64,000 bases of DNA from Bradyrhizobium viridifuturi (GCF_001238275.1 NZ_LGTB01000023.1:1-64000); one strand, 5' to 3'. Positions 46,179 to 55,238 are shown, numbered from the stretch's first letter. Notes: generated from the sequence alone by a model not told the origin. A program made the numbers and translations.

Positions 46179-47740
46179 GCGAAGCTCTTGATGGTCTGGA
46201 TCACGCCGTCGAGTTCCTTGCCGGCGCTGTCCTTCAGCGCGGCTTCCCGCAGCCGGCGCGCCCAGTCGGCGGCATCCTCGCGCGGCGCGACCAGCTTGAT
46301 CGCGGCCAGCGTCTTGTCGAATTTCGACAGGCCGCGGCTGTGGGTGTCGGAATAGCCTTTGACCAGGCGCCGGCATTGCAGGATCTCGACGCCCAACTGA
46401 TAATTCGCCTGCACGGCCTCTGTCGCGGCCTTGAGCCATTCGTCCCGGTGCGCCGTCTCGATCGCATGGCGCAGCGAGCGGCGGCGCATGCCGCGCAGTC
46501 CGCCGACGGCATAGAGCGCGACGAACCAGGGCAGCGAGTAGGTCTTGACCCGTCGTCCCTTGTTGACGCGGCGGTCGAGCCAGCCGACCAGGCCCGGCCT
46601 GTCGCCAAGCCAGCGGGCAAATCCCGCCGGCAGCATGCCCATCACCTCTTCCATGCGGGGATGCATGAACTCGGTGGTCTGCAGCACCTGGCCTTCGGAC
46701 AGCTCGAGCTCGCCCTCGATCCGGGCGCGGCGGGCCGATCGGGTCTTGAGGTCGGCCACGCGGATGACGTCATCATAGGTCATGGCGTTGGCGAGATATT
46801 TTGCGGCGGCCTCGGTGAAGGCAAAATTGCGCTCGGCGCCATTGGCGCTGCGATCGGCGGCGTGGAGCCTGCCGAGGATGTCGAGATATTCGCCGCCATA
46901 GGCGACGTCCTGGAAATCGACCACCTTCTTCAGCCCGGCGCGGCCGATGGCCTGCGCGGCCGCGGGCAATTCCTGCGTCAGCCGGGCGGCGAGGCCGGCA
47001 AGACGGGGATCCAGAACAGCCGGCGAGGAGGGCGTCGTGGCCGTCTCCGATGGCGGAGGTGCCGCAACCTCCGGAGACTTCGACTGTACCCGGTCGAACG
47101 CGGCGTCGAACGCGCGGATGCTGGCCTGCGCGCCTTTCTCGCCGGCGCGGATCACGTCGAGATAGCTGTCGCGGCTGAAGCTCAGCACGCCGGCGCCTGC
47201 GAGTGCGCCGAACATCGCGGCTGAGATCACGCTGCCGTTGGCGATCGCCAGCGCATTCATGTCGAAGATGATCTCGGTCTTGGCGGCAATTCCGATGGCG
47301 CCGGTCACCGCGCCCTGGTCGGCGATGCCGTTGCCCGGCGCGATCTTCTCGCCGATCGCAAACGTCCGGTGATTGGATGCGATCAGCGTGGTGCGGTCCG
47401 GCGTCACCAGGCCGCGCAGGATCGAGCGGCCGGCTTCCATGAATTCCGCCGCCATCACCACGTCGACGTCGCCGGGCGTCGGCATCAGCGACAGGATCGG
47501 CTTGCGACCATCGAGCGGCGGCATCGCCTCGATATAGTAGATCGTGGCGCCGGTGCGCTGGGCGACGCCGGGCACCGAGGTCGACTGCGCGACCCAGCCA
47601 TGGTTCTCGGCGAGCTGGACGATCCAGTCGGTGAGGACGCCGCCGCCCTGGCCACCCATCGCGACGATCGCGATCGAAATCGGCCGTTCGGTCGCATCAC
47701 CCGCGGCAGGAAGCGCCAACTGGACGGTCTCGTCTCTCAT
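46175..47740 (-). CDS. Indolepyruvate ferredoxin oxidoreductase, beta subunit family (extended)
   Basis: A 521-residue protein. Residues about 20-200 are the gamma-type pyruvate:ferredoxin oxidoreductase domain ('IAIVAMGGQGGGVLTDWIVQ', 'TSVPGVAQRTGATIYYIEAM'). The remaining 300 residues form a helical extension typical of the long IorB variant. It forms a complex with the TPP-dependent IorA and oxidatively decarboxylates aryl pyruvates to aryl-acetyl-CoA. In auxin-degradation loci this pair acts in later steps. It has an ATG at 47740. An upstream TTG (47746) is the alternative. Confidence 0.85.
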   Translation of the reverse strand: MRDETVQLALPAAGDATERPISIAIVAMGGQGGGVLTDWIVQLAENHGWVAQSTSVPGVAQRTGATIYYIEAMPPLDGRKPILSLMPTPGDVDVVMAAEFMEAGRSILRGLVTPDRTTLIASNHRTFAIGEKIAPGNGIADQGAVTGAIGIAAKTEIIFDMNALAIANGSVISAAMFGALAGAGVLSFSRDSYLDVIRAGEKGAQASIRAFDAAFDRVQSKSPEVAAPPPSETATTPSSPAVLDPRLAGLAARLTQELPAAAQAIGRAGLKKVVDFQDVAYGGEYLDILGRLHAADRSANGAERNFAFTEAAAKYLANAMTYDDVIRVADLKTRSARRARIEGELELSEGQVLQTTEFMHPRMEEVMGMLPAGFARWLGDRPGLVGWLDRRVNKGRRVKTYSLPWFVALYAVGGLRGMRRRSLRHAIETAHRDEWLKAATEAVQANYQLGVEILQCRRLVKGYSDTHSRGLSKFDKTLAAIKLVAPREDAADWARRLREAALKDSAGKELDGVIQTIKSFA

Positions 47741-47750
47741 GTCCAAATTC

Positions 47751-49910
47751 TCATGCCAAAGCCTCGAGCGCCGGCCGCCGGCGATCGCGTCGCCGCTGCA
47801 GCCAGCCGATCACGGCCATCGCGATCCCCGACTTGAACTTGTCCCAGCCGGTCGGATTGTGAATGACGTCGGCGCGGTAAAACGAGGGACACAGCACGGC
47901 TGCATCCGCGACCTCGCCGCAATTGCCGCAGCCGACGCAGGAATTGTCGATCGCCGCGACGGGATCGTCGCGCAGGGGATCGTCGAGCTGCTTGACCGAG
48001 AGCGACGGGCAGCCGGAGAGGCGGATGCAGGCGTGGTCGCCGGTGCAGACATCCTCGTCGACGCCGAACCGTTCCTTGACGGTGCGGACGCCGTCCTTGA
48101 TCGCCTTGCTGATCTGCGGCTTCACGCGGCGCTGCTTGTTCAGCATGCATTCGGAGGAGGCGACGATGACCTTCGGGCCTTGCTCCTTGGTGGTCAGCGC
48201 TTCCTTCAGCGTGTCGCGCATCCGGCCGACATCGTAGGTGCGGTCGATCTGCCGGACCCATTGCCCGCCGATGCCCTTCACGGCCTGTACGATCGAGTTG
48301 TTGGTGTTGCGCCGCTTGCTGACCGCGCGCGACGACAGGATGTCCTGACCGCCGGTCGCCGAGGTGTAGTAATTGTCGACGATGACGAAGACGCCGTCAT
48401 GCTTGTTGAAGACGGCGTTGCCGATGCCGCTGGTCAGCCCGTTGTGCCAGAAGCCGCCGTCGCCCATCACGGCGATCGAGCGCTTGTCGGCCTTGACGTT
48501 GAAGGCCGAGGTCGAGGCCGGGCCGAGGCCGAAACCCATCGTCGTGGCGCCGATGTTGAACGGCGGCAGGATCGAGAACAAATGACAGCCGATGTCGGCG
48601 GAGACGTGGTGTTCGCCGAGCTCGCTTTCGACCAGCTTCATGGCGGCGAAGATCGGCCGCTCCGGACAGCCGGTGCAAAGACCGGGCGGACGCGCCGGCA
48701 CGACGTGCTTCAGCTTCTCGACCTCGGGATGGTTGAGCACGGGGCTCGCGTCCGGCGCCGGCGGCCGGTTGCCGAGCAGTCGCGGGTCGGTCTTCTCGAG
48801 GAACTCGCGCACGCCTCCGAGCAGCACCTGCGCGGTATAGTCGCCGCCCATCGGCAGCACGTCCTTGCCGTGGACGCGGGCCTGGATATCCCTGCGGCGC
48901 AGTACCGTATTGATCGCCTGCTCCAGATATTCCGGCTGGCCTTCCTCGACGATCAGGACGGCGTCCTTGTCAAGGCAGAACTCCGCGACCTCGGTGTCGA
49001 TCACGGGGTAGGTGACGTTCATGACGTAGAGCGGGATCTGGGTGTTGCCATAGGCATCCGACAACCCGAGATACTGCAGCGCGCGGATGACGTTGTTGTA
49101 CATCCCGCCCTGCATGATGATGCCGACCTTGCCCTGCTTCGGTCCCATCCATTCATTCAGCCGGTTGTCCCGGACGAAGTTGATGGCCGCGGGCATCCGC
49201 GTTTTGATCTTCTCCTGCTCATGCTCGTAGGCCGCCGGCGGCAGCACGATGCGGCCGACGTCGCGCTTCGGATTGTTCAGCGCGTCCTTGATGGTGTGCG
49301 CCGGCCTGACATTGTCCTTGCAGGCAAAGCTTCCATGCATGTGGCAGGCGCGGACGCGCACCTCCAGCATGACGGGGGTGTTCGAGACTTCCGAGAGCTC
49401 AAAGCCCTTCTCGATCAGATTGACGATGCATTCATGGTCGGGGCGCGGATCGAGCAGCCAGATCTGCGATTTCATCGCAAAGGCATGGGTGCGCTCCTGC
49501 ATGATCGAGGAGCCTTCGCCGTAATCCTCGCCGACAATGATCATGGTGCCGCCGGTGACGCCGCCGGAGGCGAGGTTGGCCAGCGCGTCGGAGGCAACAT
49601 TGGTGCCGACCGTCGACTTCCACGCCACCGCACCGCGCAGCGGATACATCACTGAAGCCGACAGCATCGCCGCGGCCGCCGCTTCGTTGGCGGAGCTCTG
49701 GAACACGACGCCGAGATCGTCGAGCACGTCCTTGGCGTCGGCAAGCACGTCCATCAGATGCGAGATCGGCGAGCCCTGATAGCCGCCGACATAGGCGACG
49801 CCGGATTGCAGCAGCGCCTTGGTGATGGCGAGGATGCCTTCGCCGCGGAAGGTGTCGCCGTCGCCGAGCCGGAGATCCTCGACTTCACGAGCAAAAGACC
49901 GTTCAGCCAT
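47751..49910 (-). CDS. iorA: Indolepyruvate ferredoxin oxidoreductase, alpha subunit
   Basis: A 719-residue TPP enzyme. The N-terminal pyrimidine-binding part has 'GYQGSPISHLMDVLADAKDV' near 38 and 'GAVAWKSTVGTNVASDALAN'. The TPP/Mg site is 'VMGDGGFWHNGLTSG' (GDG...N) near 455. 'CTGCPERPIFAAMKL' near 400 and a C-terminal ferredoxin-like 'SCVGCGNCGEVADAAVLCPS' bind FeS clusters. ATG at 49910 with GGAGGG upstream; strong promoter at 49934-49962. First gene of the leftward operon. It could act on indolepyruvate or a downstream keto-acid of indole-acetate catabolism. Confidence 0.9.
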   Translation of the reverse strand: MAERSFAREVEDLRLGDGDTFRGEGILAITKALLQSGVAYVGGYQGSPISHLMDVLADAKDVLDDLGVVFQSSANEAAAAAMLSASVMYPLRGAVAWKSTVGTNVASDALANLASGGVTGGTMIIVGEDYGEGSSIMQERTHAFAMKSQIWLLDPRPDHECIVNLIEKGFELSEVSNTPVMLEVRVRACHMHGSFACKDNVRPAHTIKDALNNPKRDVGRIVLPPAAYEHEQEKIKTRMPAAINFVRDNRLNEWMGPKQGKVGIIMQGGMYNNVIRALQYLGLSDAYGNTQIPLYVMNVTYPVIDTEVAEFCLDKDAVLIVEEGQPEYLEQAINTVLRRRDIQARVHGKDVLPMGGDYTAQVLLGGVREFLEKTDPRLLGNRPPAPDASPVLNHPEVEKLKHVVPARPPGLCTGCPERPIFAAMKLVESELGEHHVSADIGCHLFSILPPFNIGATTMGFGLGPASTSAFNVKADKRSIAVMGDGGFWHNGLTSGIGNAVFNKHDGVFVIVDNYYTSATGGQDILSSRAVSKRRNTNNSIVQAVKGIGGQWVRQIDRTYDVGRMRDTLKEALTTKEQGPKVIVASSECMLNKQRRVKPQISKAIKDGVRTVKERFGVDEDVCTGDHACIRLSGCPSLSVKQLDDPLRDDPVAAIDNSCVGCGNCGEVADAAVLCPSFYRADVIHNPTGWDKFKSGIAMAVIGWLQRRRDRRRPALEALA

Positions 49911-49933
49911 TGCACCCTCCAGAAATATGCGAT

Positions 49934-49962
49934 AGCATACGTTTACATGTAAAGTAAGTCAA
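49934..49962 (-). promoter_or_regulatory. Promoter with MarR-type palindrome for iorA
   Basis: Read on the minus strand: TTGACT (49957-49962), 17-bp spacer, TATGCT (49934-49939), an excellent sigma-70-like promoter. The spacer contains the 12-bp perfect palindrome TTTACATGTAAA (49942-49953), so a bound repressor would block polymerase. The TTACATGTA core is shared with the dioxygenase promoter at 39985-39993. The divergent nitrilase gene starts 73 bp away and may share control. Confidence 0.8.
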
Positions 49963-50035
49963 CGCTGCGAGTGCCGTCCGACTTTGTAGATCGTCTGCTC
50001 CGGACGGCGACTAAGCCAGCGACAGGGTAGGGCCA

Positions 50036-51063
50036 ATGCTGAAGCTGCCGCGCTTTAGAGCCGCCGCCGTCCAGGCTTCACCTGTATATCTCAATGCAAG
50101 CGCCACCGCCGACAAGGCGCCTCACTGGTGCGTGAGGCGGCGGCGAACGGCGCGCGGCTGGTCGCATTCCCTGAAGTGTTCGTGCCCGGCTATCCCTATT
50201 GGAACTGGATCACCGATCCCGTCACCGGAAGCGCCTGGTTCGAGAAGCTCGTCAAGGCATCGGTGCTGGTGCCGGGCCCCGAGATCGACATCGTTCGCAA
50301 GGCCGCGCGCGATGCCGGATGCTACGTCGTCCTTGGCGTCAACGAGCGCAGCCCGGTGTCGCTCGGCGCGATCTACAACACGCTGGTGTTCATCGGCCCG
50401 GATGGAACGCTGCTCGGCAAGCACCGCAAGCTGGTGCCGACCTGGGCGGAGAAGCTGACCTGGACCGGCGGCGACGGATCGAGCCTGCGCGTCTATGACA
50501 CCGAGATCGGGCGCCTCGGCGGGCTCGCCTGCGGCGAGAACACCAACACGCTCGCGCGCTTTGCGCTGCTCGGGCAGGGCGAGCTGGTTCACGTCGCGAG
50601 CTACATCTCGCTGCCCGTCGCGCCGCCCGACTACGACATGGCGGAAGCGATCAAGCTGCGCGCCATTGCCCATTCCTTCGAAGGAAAGATCTTCACGATC
50701 GTGTCCTGCTCGACCGTGTCGGAGGAGATCATTGCGGCGATGCAGACCGTCGTGCCCGATGCGCGGGCGCGCCTGCAGCGCAAGTCGAGCGCATTCTCCG
50801 GCGTGATCGGTCCGGACGGCCGTCTCGTCGGCGAGCCGCTGATCGACGATGAAGGCATCGTCTATGCCGACATCGATCTCGAGCGCTGCATCCAGCCGAA
50901 GCAGATGCACGACATCGTCGGGCACTACAACCGGTTCGATATTTTCGATCTCAGGGTCAACCGCCGTCCGCAGGCGCCGCTCGGTCTTGCGGAAGGCGAA
51001 GCTCAGGCAGCTGATGTCGCGGAGCAGGCGAACTTCGTGTCAATTCCCGGCAGGACGGAGTGA
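50036..51063 (+). pseudogene. Nitrilase (carbon-nitrogen hydrolase), single-base frameshift
   Basis: A nitrilase of about 342 residues converting a nitrile to its acid and ammonia. The first frame gives 'LPRFRAAAVQASPVYLNASA' then 'TADKA'. After about 50121 the next frame reads 'ASLVREAAANGARLVAFPEV'. The catalytic triad is present: Glu in 'FPEVFVPGYPYWNW', Lys in 'GKHRKLVPTW' and Cys in 'GGLACGENTN'. One missing G (GGCGCC for GGCGGCC) restores the protein. With the auxin-like context, an indole-3-acetonitrile substrate is plausible but not shown. It is divergent from iorA. Confidence 0.85.
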
Positions 51064-51095
51064 TGGAACGCCACGAAGCGCGAACTCTCCTCACC

Positions 51096-51215
51096 GTCGT
51101 CCTGGCGAAAGCCAGGACCCATTACCCCGACTGGTCATCGGCGAGCGATCCGGGGCCACGATCCCCTTCACAATCGAATGCGGTGGTTATGGGTCCTGGC
51201 TTTCGCCAGGACGAC
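51096..51215. repeat. Pair of REP-like inverted repeats
   Basis: Left arm 51096-51125 and right arm 51185-51215 are near-perfect reverse complements of about 30 bp. Each contains the palindrome CCTGGCGAAAGCCAGG, followed outward by ACCCATTACC on the left and GGTTATGGGT on the right. The unit spans 120 bp between two co-oriented genes. I recall such palindromes as common extragenic repeats in Bradyrhizobium. It could form a long hairpin in mRNA. Confidence 0.75.
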
Positions 51216-51280
51216 AGCGGTGGATATAGCGACGGGACTACATGAAACCGGACGTCACGAGACAGGAGTTGGAGGACAGC

Positions 51281-52387
51281 ATGGGCGAGAACATCATCGG
51301 CCGGGCCAATGTCGAGGACACTCCGGAGCTCAAGGCCTACTACAAGGATCTCGAGAAGTTCGAGGCGGGCGCGCTGTGGACGGTCGCCAACAAGATCGAG
51401 CCGTGGCAGCCGCAGTCGGCGTCCGTTCCGGTGCTCTGGCGCTACAGCGATCTGCGCGAGCACGTGCTGCGCTCCGTGGAACTGGTCTCGCCCGAAAAGG
51501 CGGGCCGGCGGGTGATCTACCTCAACAATCCCGGTCGCCGCGACGTGTCGGCCGCGGTCGGCTGGCTCTATTCGGGCTTGCAGGTCATGCACCCCGGTGA
51601 AGTGGCATCGGCTCATGCGCATTCGGCTTCGGCCCTGCGCTTCATCATGGAAGGGGCGGGCGCCTACACCATCGTCGACGGCCACAAGATGACGCTCGGC
51701 GCGCGGGACTTCGTGCTGACGCCGAACGGCACCTGGCACGAGCATGGCGTCGAGGCGAACGGTTCGGTCTGCATCTGGCAGGACGGGCTCGACATTCCGC
51801 TCGTCAACGCGCTGGAGGCCAATTTCTTCGTCGTGCACCCCAAGATCCAGCAAGAGGAGTGCGGCTACCCCGTCGACGACATGACCAAGACCTGGGGCAA
51901 TCCCGGTCTTCGGCCGGCGGGCTCGCGGTGGTCGAACGGCTATTCGCCGATGTTCAAATATGAGTGGGAGCCGACCTACGAGTCGCTGCTGAAATATGCC
52001 GCCGCGACCGACGGATCGCCCTATGACGGCATCCTGATGAACTACGTCAATCCGGTCACCGGCGGCCATGTGATGCAGACCATCGGCGCCAGCATGCAGA
52101 TGCTGCGCCCGGGCGAGAAGACCAGGTCGCACCGCCACACCGGCAGCTTCGTCTACCAGGTCGCCAAGGGGCACGGTTATTCCGTGATCGGCGGTCAGCG
52201 GTTCGAGTGGCAGGAGCGCGATATCTTCTGCGTTCCGTCCTGGGTCTGGCATGAGCACGGCAACGCCTCGGAAAGCGAGGACGCCTGCCTGTTCTGCTTC
52301 AACGATCTGCCCGTCATCGAGGGGCTCGGCCTCTACCGGGAAGAGGCCTATGGCGACAATGCCGGCCATCAGCCGGTCGCGGCCTGA
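51281..52387 (+). CDS. Gentisate 1,2-dioxygenase-like bicupin ring-cleavage enzyme
   Basis: A 368-residue extradiol-like dioxygenase with two cupin domains. Domain 1 has 'HAHSASALRFIMEG' (metal His) and 'GTWHEHGV'. Domain 2 has 'SHRHTGSFVYQVAKG' and 'SWVWHEHGN'. This is the gentisate/salicylate/1-hydroxy-2-naphthoate dioxygenase family, cleaving a ring between vicinal hydroxyl and carboxyl groups. The next gene encodes the hydrolase expected for its maleylpyruvate/fumarylpyruvate-type product. The ATG at 51281 has GGAGGA 6 bases upstream. ATG 51242 would add 13 residues. Confidence 0.87.
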   Translation: MGENIIGRANVEDTPELKAYYKDLEKFEAGALWTVANKIEPWQPQSASVPVLWRYSDLREHVLRSVELVSPEKAGRRVIYLNNPGRRDVSAAVGWLYSGLQVMHPGEVASAHAHSASALRFIMEGAGAYTIVDGHKMTLGARDFVLTPNGTWHEHGVEANGSVCIWQDGLDIPLVNALEANFFVVHPKIQQEECGYPVDDMTKTWGNPGLRPAGSRWSNGYSPMFKYEWEPTYESLLKYAAATDGSPYDGILMNYVNPVTGGHVMQTIGASMQMLRPGEKTRSHRHTGSFVYQVAKGHGYSVIGGQRFEWQERDIFCVPSWVWHEHGNASESEDACLFCFNDLPVIEGLGLYREEAYGDNAGHQPVAA

Positions 52388-52431
52388 CATTTCTCGGCAA
52401 TATTCAACCCGAATAACCGGATCGAGCTTTC

Positions 52432-53340
52432 ATGCGTCTTGTCACCTACACCTTGGGCTCCGGCGGCGCCCGCCTTGGGGTCGTCGTCAACGGATTGGTC
52501 GTCGATGTCGAGCGCCTCGGCGCGTCACGCGGCGTCGCCTGGCCGGCCGACATGCTGTCCTTCATCGATAACGCCGTCACGTTGTTGCCGGCGTTGAAGC
52601 AGGCTCTGGACAGCGCCAACGGCAGCCTGCCGGCCGGTGCGGCCGTTCCGATCGAGGATGTGAAGCTGCAGGCGCCGATCCCGCGCCCGCGCAAGAACAT
52701 CTTCGGCATCGGGCTGAACTACCGTGCGCATGTCGCGGAGTCCGCCAAGAGCCTGGACACCGACAAGGATCTGCCGAAGCAGCCGGTCGTGTTCTCCAAG
52801 CCGCCGACCTCGGTGATCGGGCCGGGCGTGGCGATCCAGCACAATGCCGGCATGACCCAGCAGCTCGACTGGGAAGTCGAGCTCGCCGTCATCATCGGCA
52901 AGACCGCGACCCGCATCCAGGTCGAGAAGGCGATGGATCACGTGTTCGGCTATTCGGTCATGATCGACATCTCCGCGCGCGACAATCGCCGCGCCGGGCA
53001 GTGGATCTTCTCCAAGGGCATGGACACCTACGCGCCGCTCGGCCCCTGCATCGTGACCGCGGATGAGATTCCCGATCCGCATGATCTCAGACTCTGGCTG
53101 ACCAAGAACGGTGTCATGAAGCAGGACTCCAACACCAAATACATGATCTTCGACATTCCGGCTTTGATCGCCGACATCTCGTCGGGCATGACGCTCGAAC
53201 CGGGCGACATCATCGCGACCGGAACGCCTGAGGGCGTCGGTGCCGGCATGAGCCCGCAGGAATGGCTGTGGCCCGGCGACGTGGTCGAGGCCGGCGTCGA
53301 TGGTGTCGGCGTCATCCGCCACCCGGTCGTCGCGATCTGA
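52432..53340 (+). CDS. Fumarylacetoacetate hydrolase family protein (fumarylpyruvate-type hydrolase)
   Basis: A 302-residue FAH-family enzyme that breaks a C-C bond of the ring-cleavage product. 'FGIGLNYRAHVAES' starts the fold near residue 95. Metal ligands lie in 'DWEVELAVIIGK' (E-x-E). 'SARDNRRAGQWIFSKGMDTY' near 190 and 'TGTPEGVGAG' near 260 are family hallmarks. It lies 44 bp after the cupin dioxygenase gene, matching a gentisate-like pathway order. The stop overlaps the next start (TGATG). Confidence 0.88.
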   Translation: MRLVTYTLGSGGARLGVVVNGLVVDVERLGASRGVAWPADMLSFIDNAVTLLPALKQALDSANGSLPAGAAVPIEDVKLQAPIPRPRKNIFGIGLNYRAHVAESAKSLDTDKDLPKQPVVFSKPPTSVIGPGVAIQHNAGMTQQLDWEVELAVIIGKTATRIQVEKAMDHVFGYSVMIDISARDNRRAGQWIFSKGMDTYAPLGPCIVTADEIPDPHDLRLWLTKNGVMKQDSNTKYMIFDIPALIADISSGMTLEPGDIIATGTPEGVGAGMSPQEWLWPGDVVEAGVDGVGVIRHPVVAI

Positions 53341-53771
53341 TGACGTCGTTCTCGTTCGATCGCGAGCTGAGGTTCGGCGATTGCGATCCGTCGGGGATCG
53401 CCTATTTTCCGTCCTACCTCAACATCCTCAACGGCGTGGTCGAGGAGTTCTGGTCGACGATCGGGTTCTCCTGGCCGGAGCTGATCACGATCCGGAAGAT
53501 CGGGACGCCGACGGTGCATTTGACCTGTGATTTCTCACGGCCGTCGAAGTTCGGCGACCGCCTGAGGTTCGGCCTGCACATCGTCAAGATCGGCCGGGCG
53601 TCGCTGCATCTGTCGCATGTGGTCACGGGCGCGGATGGCCTGCGCTGGCGCGCGCAACAGATCCTGGCCGCGACGTCGCTTATCGACCATCACGCGATCC
53701 CGTGGCCCGACGACGTTCGCGCGGCGCTCATGTCGCATCTGCAAGCCGGCGAGGAGGCGGCGGCATCATGA
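53340..53771 (+). CDS. Acyl-CoA thioesterase (4-hydroxybenzoyl-CoA thioesterase family)
   Basis: A 143-residue hotdog-fold thioesterase. 'LRFGDCDPSGIAYFPSYLNI' near residue 10 is the 4HBT signature, with the catalytic Asp in 'DCDPSGIAYF'. The length is normal. It probably releases CoA from an aromatic intermediate made by the upstream CoA ligase or indolepyruvate oxidoreductase. It overlaps the hydrolase gene at TGATG and the next gene at ATGA, so it belongs to the same operon. Confidence 0.83.
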   Translation: MTSFSFDRELRFGDCDPSGIAYFPSYLNILNGVVEEFWSTIGFSWPELITIRKIGTPTVHLTCDFSRPSKFGDRLRFGLHIVKIGRASLHLSHVVTGADGLRWRAQQILAATSLIDHHAIPWPDDVRAALMSHLQAGEEAAAS

Positions 53772-54475
53772 TCTCGCTGTTCATGACGTTCTCCGATCCG
53801 ACAGGCGGGCGGCGAATTGATGTGGACGATCTTGCGGCTGTGGTCGCCATGGTCGGGTCGATCCCGGGGATGGCCGAGGGCCTGCTGTTTACGCCGCTGC
53901 AACAATCGGTCGATCATCCCTACAAGGCCGACGGGGCGGGGCCGGTGTTTGCGCTCCAGCTGCGGTTTCCGAACCTGTTTGCGTGCGAGGCCGCGATGGA
54001 TAGCGCTGGCGTGCTCGCAGGTCTTGCGGCTGGTCGCGGACTGCCCAGCCTTGCCGGATTGGACGTGACACATCAGGCAATGATGACGCGCGCCTTTCCG
54101 GTCGACGACGCCACGCATGCGGACGGCACGGTGACGCCGTGCAGCTATCTCGTGCATTATCCCGGACGGGCCGAGGACATGAACGCCTGGAATTTGCATT
54201 ATTTGGAGCATCATCCGTCGATCATGCGGACCTTCCCCGGCGTCCGCCAGATCGAGATCTACACGCGGGTCGATTGGGTCGACCGGCTGCCGTCGCAGCG
54301 GGTCGAGTACATGCAGCGCAACAGGCTGATGTTCGATAGCCCGCAGGCCCTTGCGCGCGCGCTGGGCTCCGACGTGATCAAGCGGATGCGCGCGGACTTC
54401 GTCCAGTTTCCGCCCTTCGCGGGCGGCAACAAGCATTTTCCGATGCTGACGCGGGTGGTGCGGCCAGCCGCGTGA
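53768..54475 (+). CDS. EthD-like/uncharacterised protein of the catabolic operon
   Basis: A 235-residue soluble protein with no confident family. The first half reads like a dimeric alpha/beta-barrel domain ('ISLFMTFSDPTGGRRIDVDD'). The second half ('CSYLVHYPGRAEDMNAWNLH', 'YLEHHPSIMRTFPGVRQIEI') resembles EthD-type domains, found in small helper enzymes of ring-degradation pathways. Two tandem domains of this kind would fit the length. It overlaps the thioesterase gene by ATGA and ends 28 bp before the convergent gene. Confidence 0.6.
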   Translation: MISLFMTFSDPTGGRRIDVDDLAAVVAMVGSIPGMAEGLLFTPLQQSVDHPYKADGAGPVFALQLRFPNLFACEAAMDSAGVLAGLAAGRGLPSLAGLDVTHQAMMTRAFPVDDATHADGTVTPCSYLVHYPGRAEDMNAWNLHYLEHHPSIMRTFPGVRQIEIYTRVDWVDRLPSQRVEYMQRNRLMFDSPQALARALGSDVIKRMRADFVQFPPFAGGNKHFPMLTRVVRPAA

Positions 54476-54502
54476 TGAGATAAAGACCCAGACCGTTGCG
54501 CT

Positions 54503-55192
54503 TCAATCCGACGGGAGCCGCGAGAATCGGAAATTGCAGTGGCTCGCGCCGCCAGCCAATGTCTGCGTTCTTTCCAGGCGGATACCGCGCGTTGCATAGG
54601 CGTCGAAATCAAGCCCGCAAATGTTCGGCAGGATTTCCTTGTCTCCATGGCGAGCCGCGAATTTGCAAAAGCCGCAAGCCCTGTAATTGATGCCGAATTC
54701 AAACTCGTCGCCCGGGCCTGGTTCGACGAAATCGTAGACGAAATCTTCCGGAAACTCCCTCTGATGGCTCTCTGTCGCGCTGTCTATCGCCTGTTCGCGC
54801 AGCAAGGCCCGATTCTCGGACGACATGAATTGACGCCCTGAGGCAAGGCGCTCCGCCTCGGGCTCCCCGAGCAATTGCGCCTTGTAGGTTTCCCGTTCGA
54901 TTTCGCCGATCACCGGAGGCGGAACGCCGTGCCGCCGCAGCACCCGGCTGATGGCCATGAAGCCGGTGAGACGCATGAAGAAATCACTCATGCGACTTGC
55001 CGCACCTCCGACATAGGGCATTTGGGTGAGCACGATCTGGAATTCGTCCATCACCTCCTGTCGAATTCGATCGACATCGGTCAGATGCGCGCGCTCGCGC
55101 AACATCGCTTCGGCGAGGTCGAGGCGATAGCGCATGGCGGCCTCCATGGCGCCGCGATACTGCTCATAGAACGGATGGATGGTCTCGGCCAT
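54503..55192 (-). CDS. L-2-amino-thiazoline-4-carboxylic acid hydrolase-like protein
   Basis: A 229-residue cytoplasmic protein. The helical N terminus ('HPFYEQYRGAMEAAMRYRLD') and the C-terminal segments 'FGINYRACGFCKFAARHGDK', 'ICGLDFDAY' and 'GASHCNFRFSRL' match the ATC hydrolase family as I recall it, with conserved Cys and Arg residues. Its role here is unclear: hydrolysis of a cyclic amide or N-acyl intermediate is possible in an indole-type pathway. It is convergent with the catabolic operon and co-directional with ridA-like and liv genes. Confidence 0.65.
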   Translation of the reverse strand: MAETIHPFYEQYRGAMEAAMRYRLDLAEAMLRERAHLTDVDRIRQEVMDEFQIVLTQMPYVGGAASRMSDFFMRLTGFMAISRVLRRHGVPPPVIGEIERETYKAQLLGEPEAERLASGRQFMSSENRALLREQAIDSATESHQREFPEDFVYDFVEPGPGDEFEFGINYRACGFCKFAARHGDKEILPNICGLDFDAYATRGIRLERTQTLAGGASHCNFRFSRLPSD

Positions 55193-55238
55193 TGGACACC
55201 TGAATCAGTGGATCATTGCGAAGTCGAGGAAGCTGGTT

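Noticed and set aside
47544..49655. 703-residue + strand open frame
   Set aside because: It is antisense to iorA and iorB; repetitive Asp/Arg/His-rich shadow sequence without domains.
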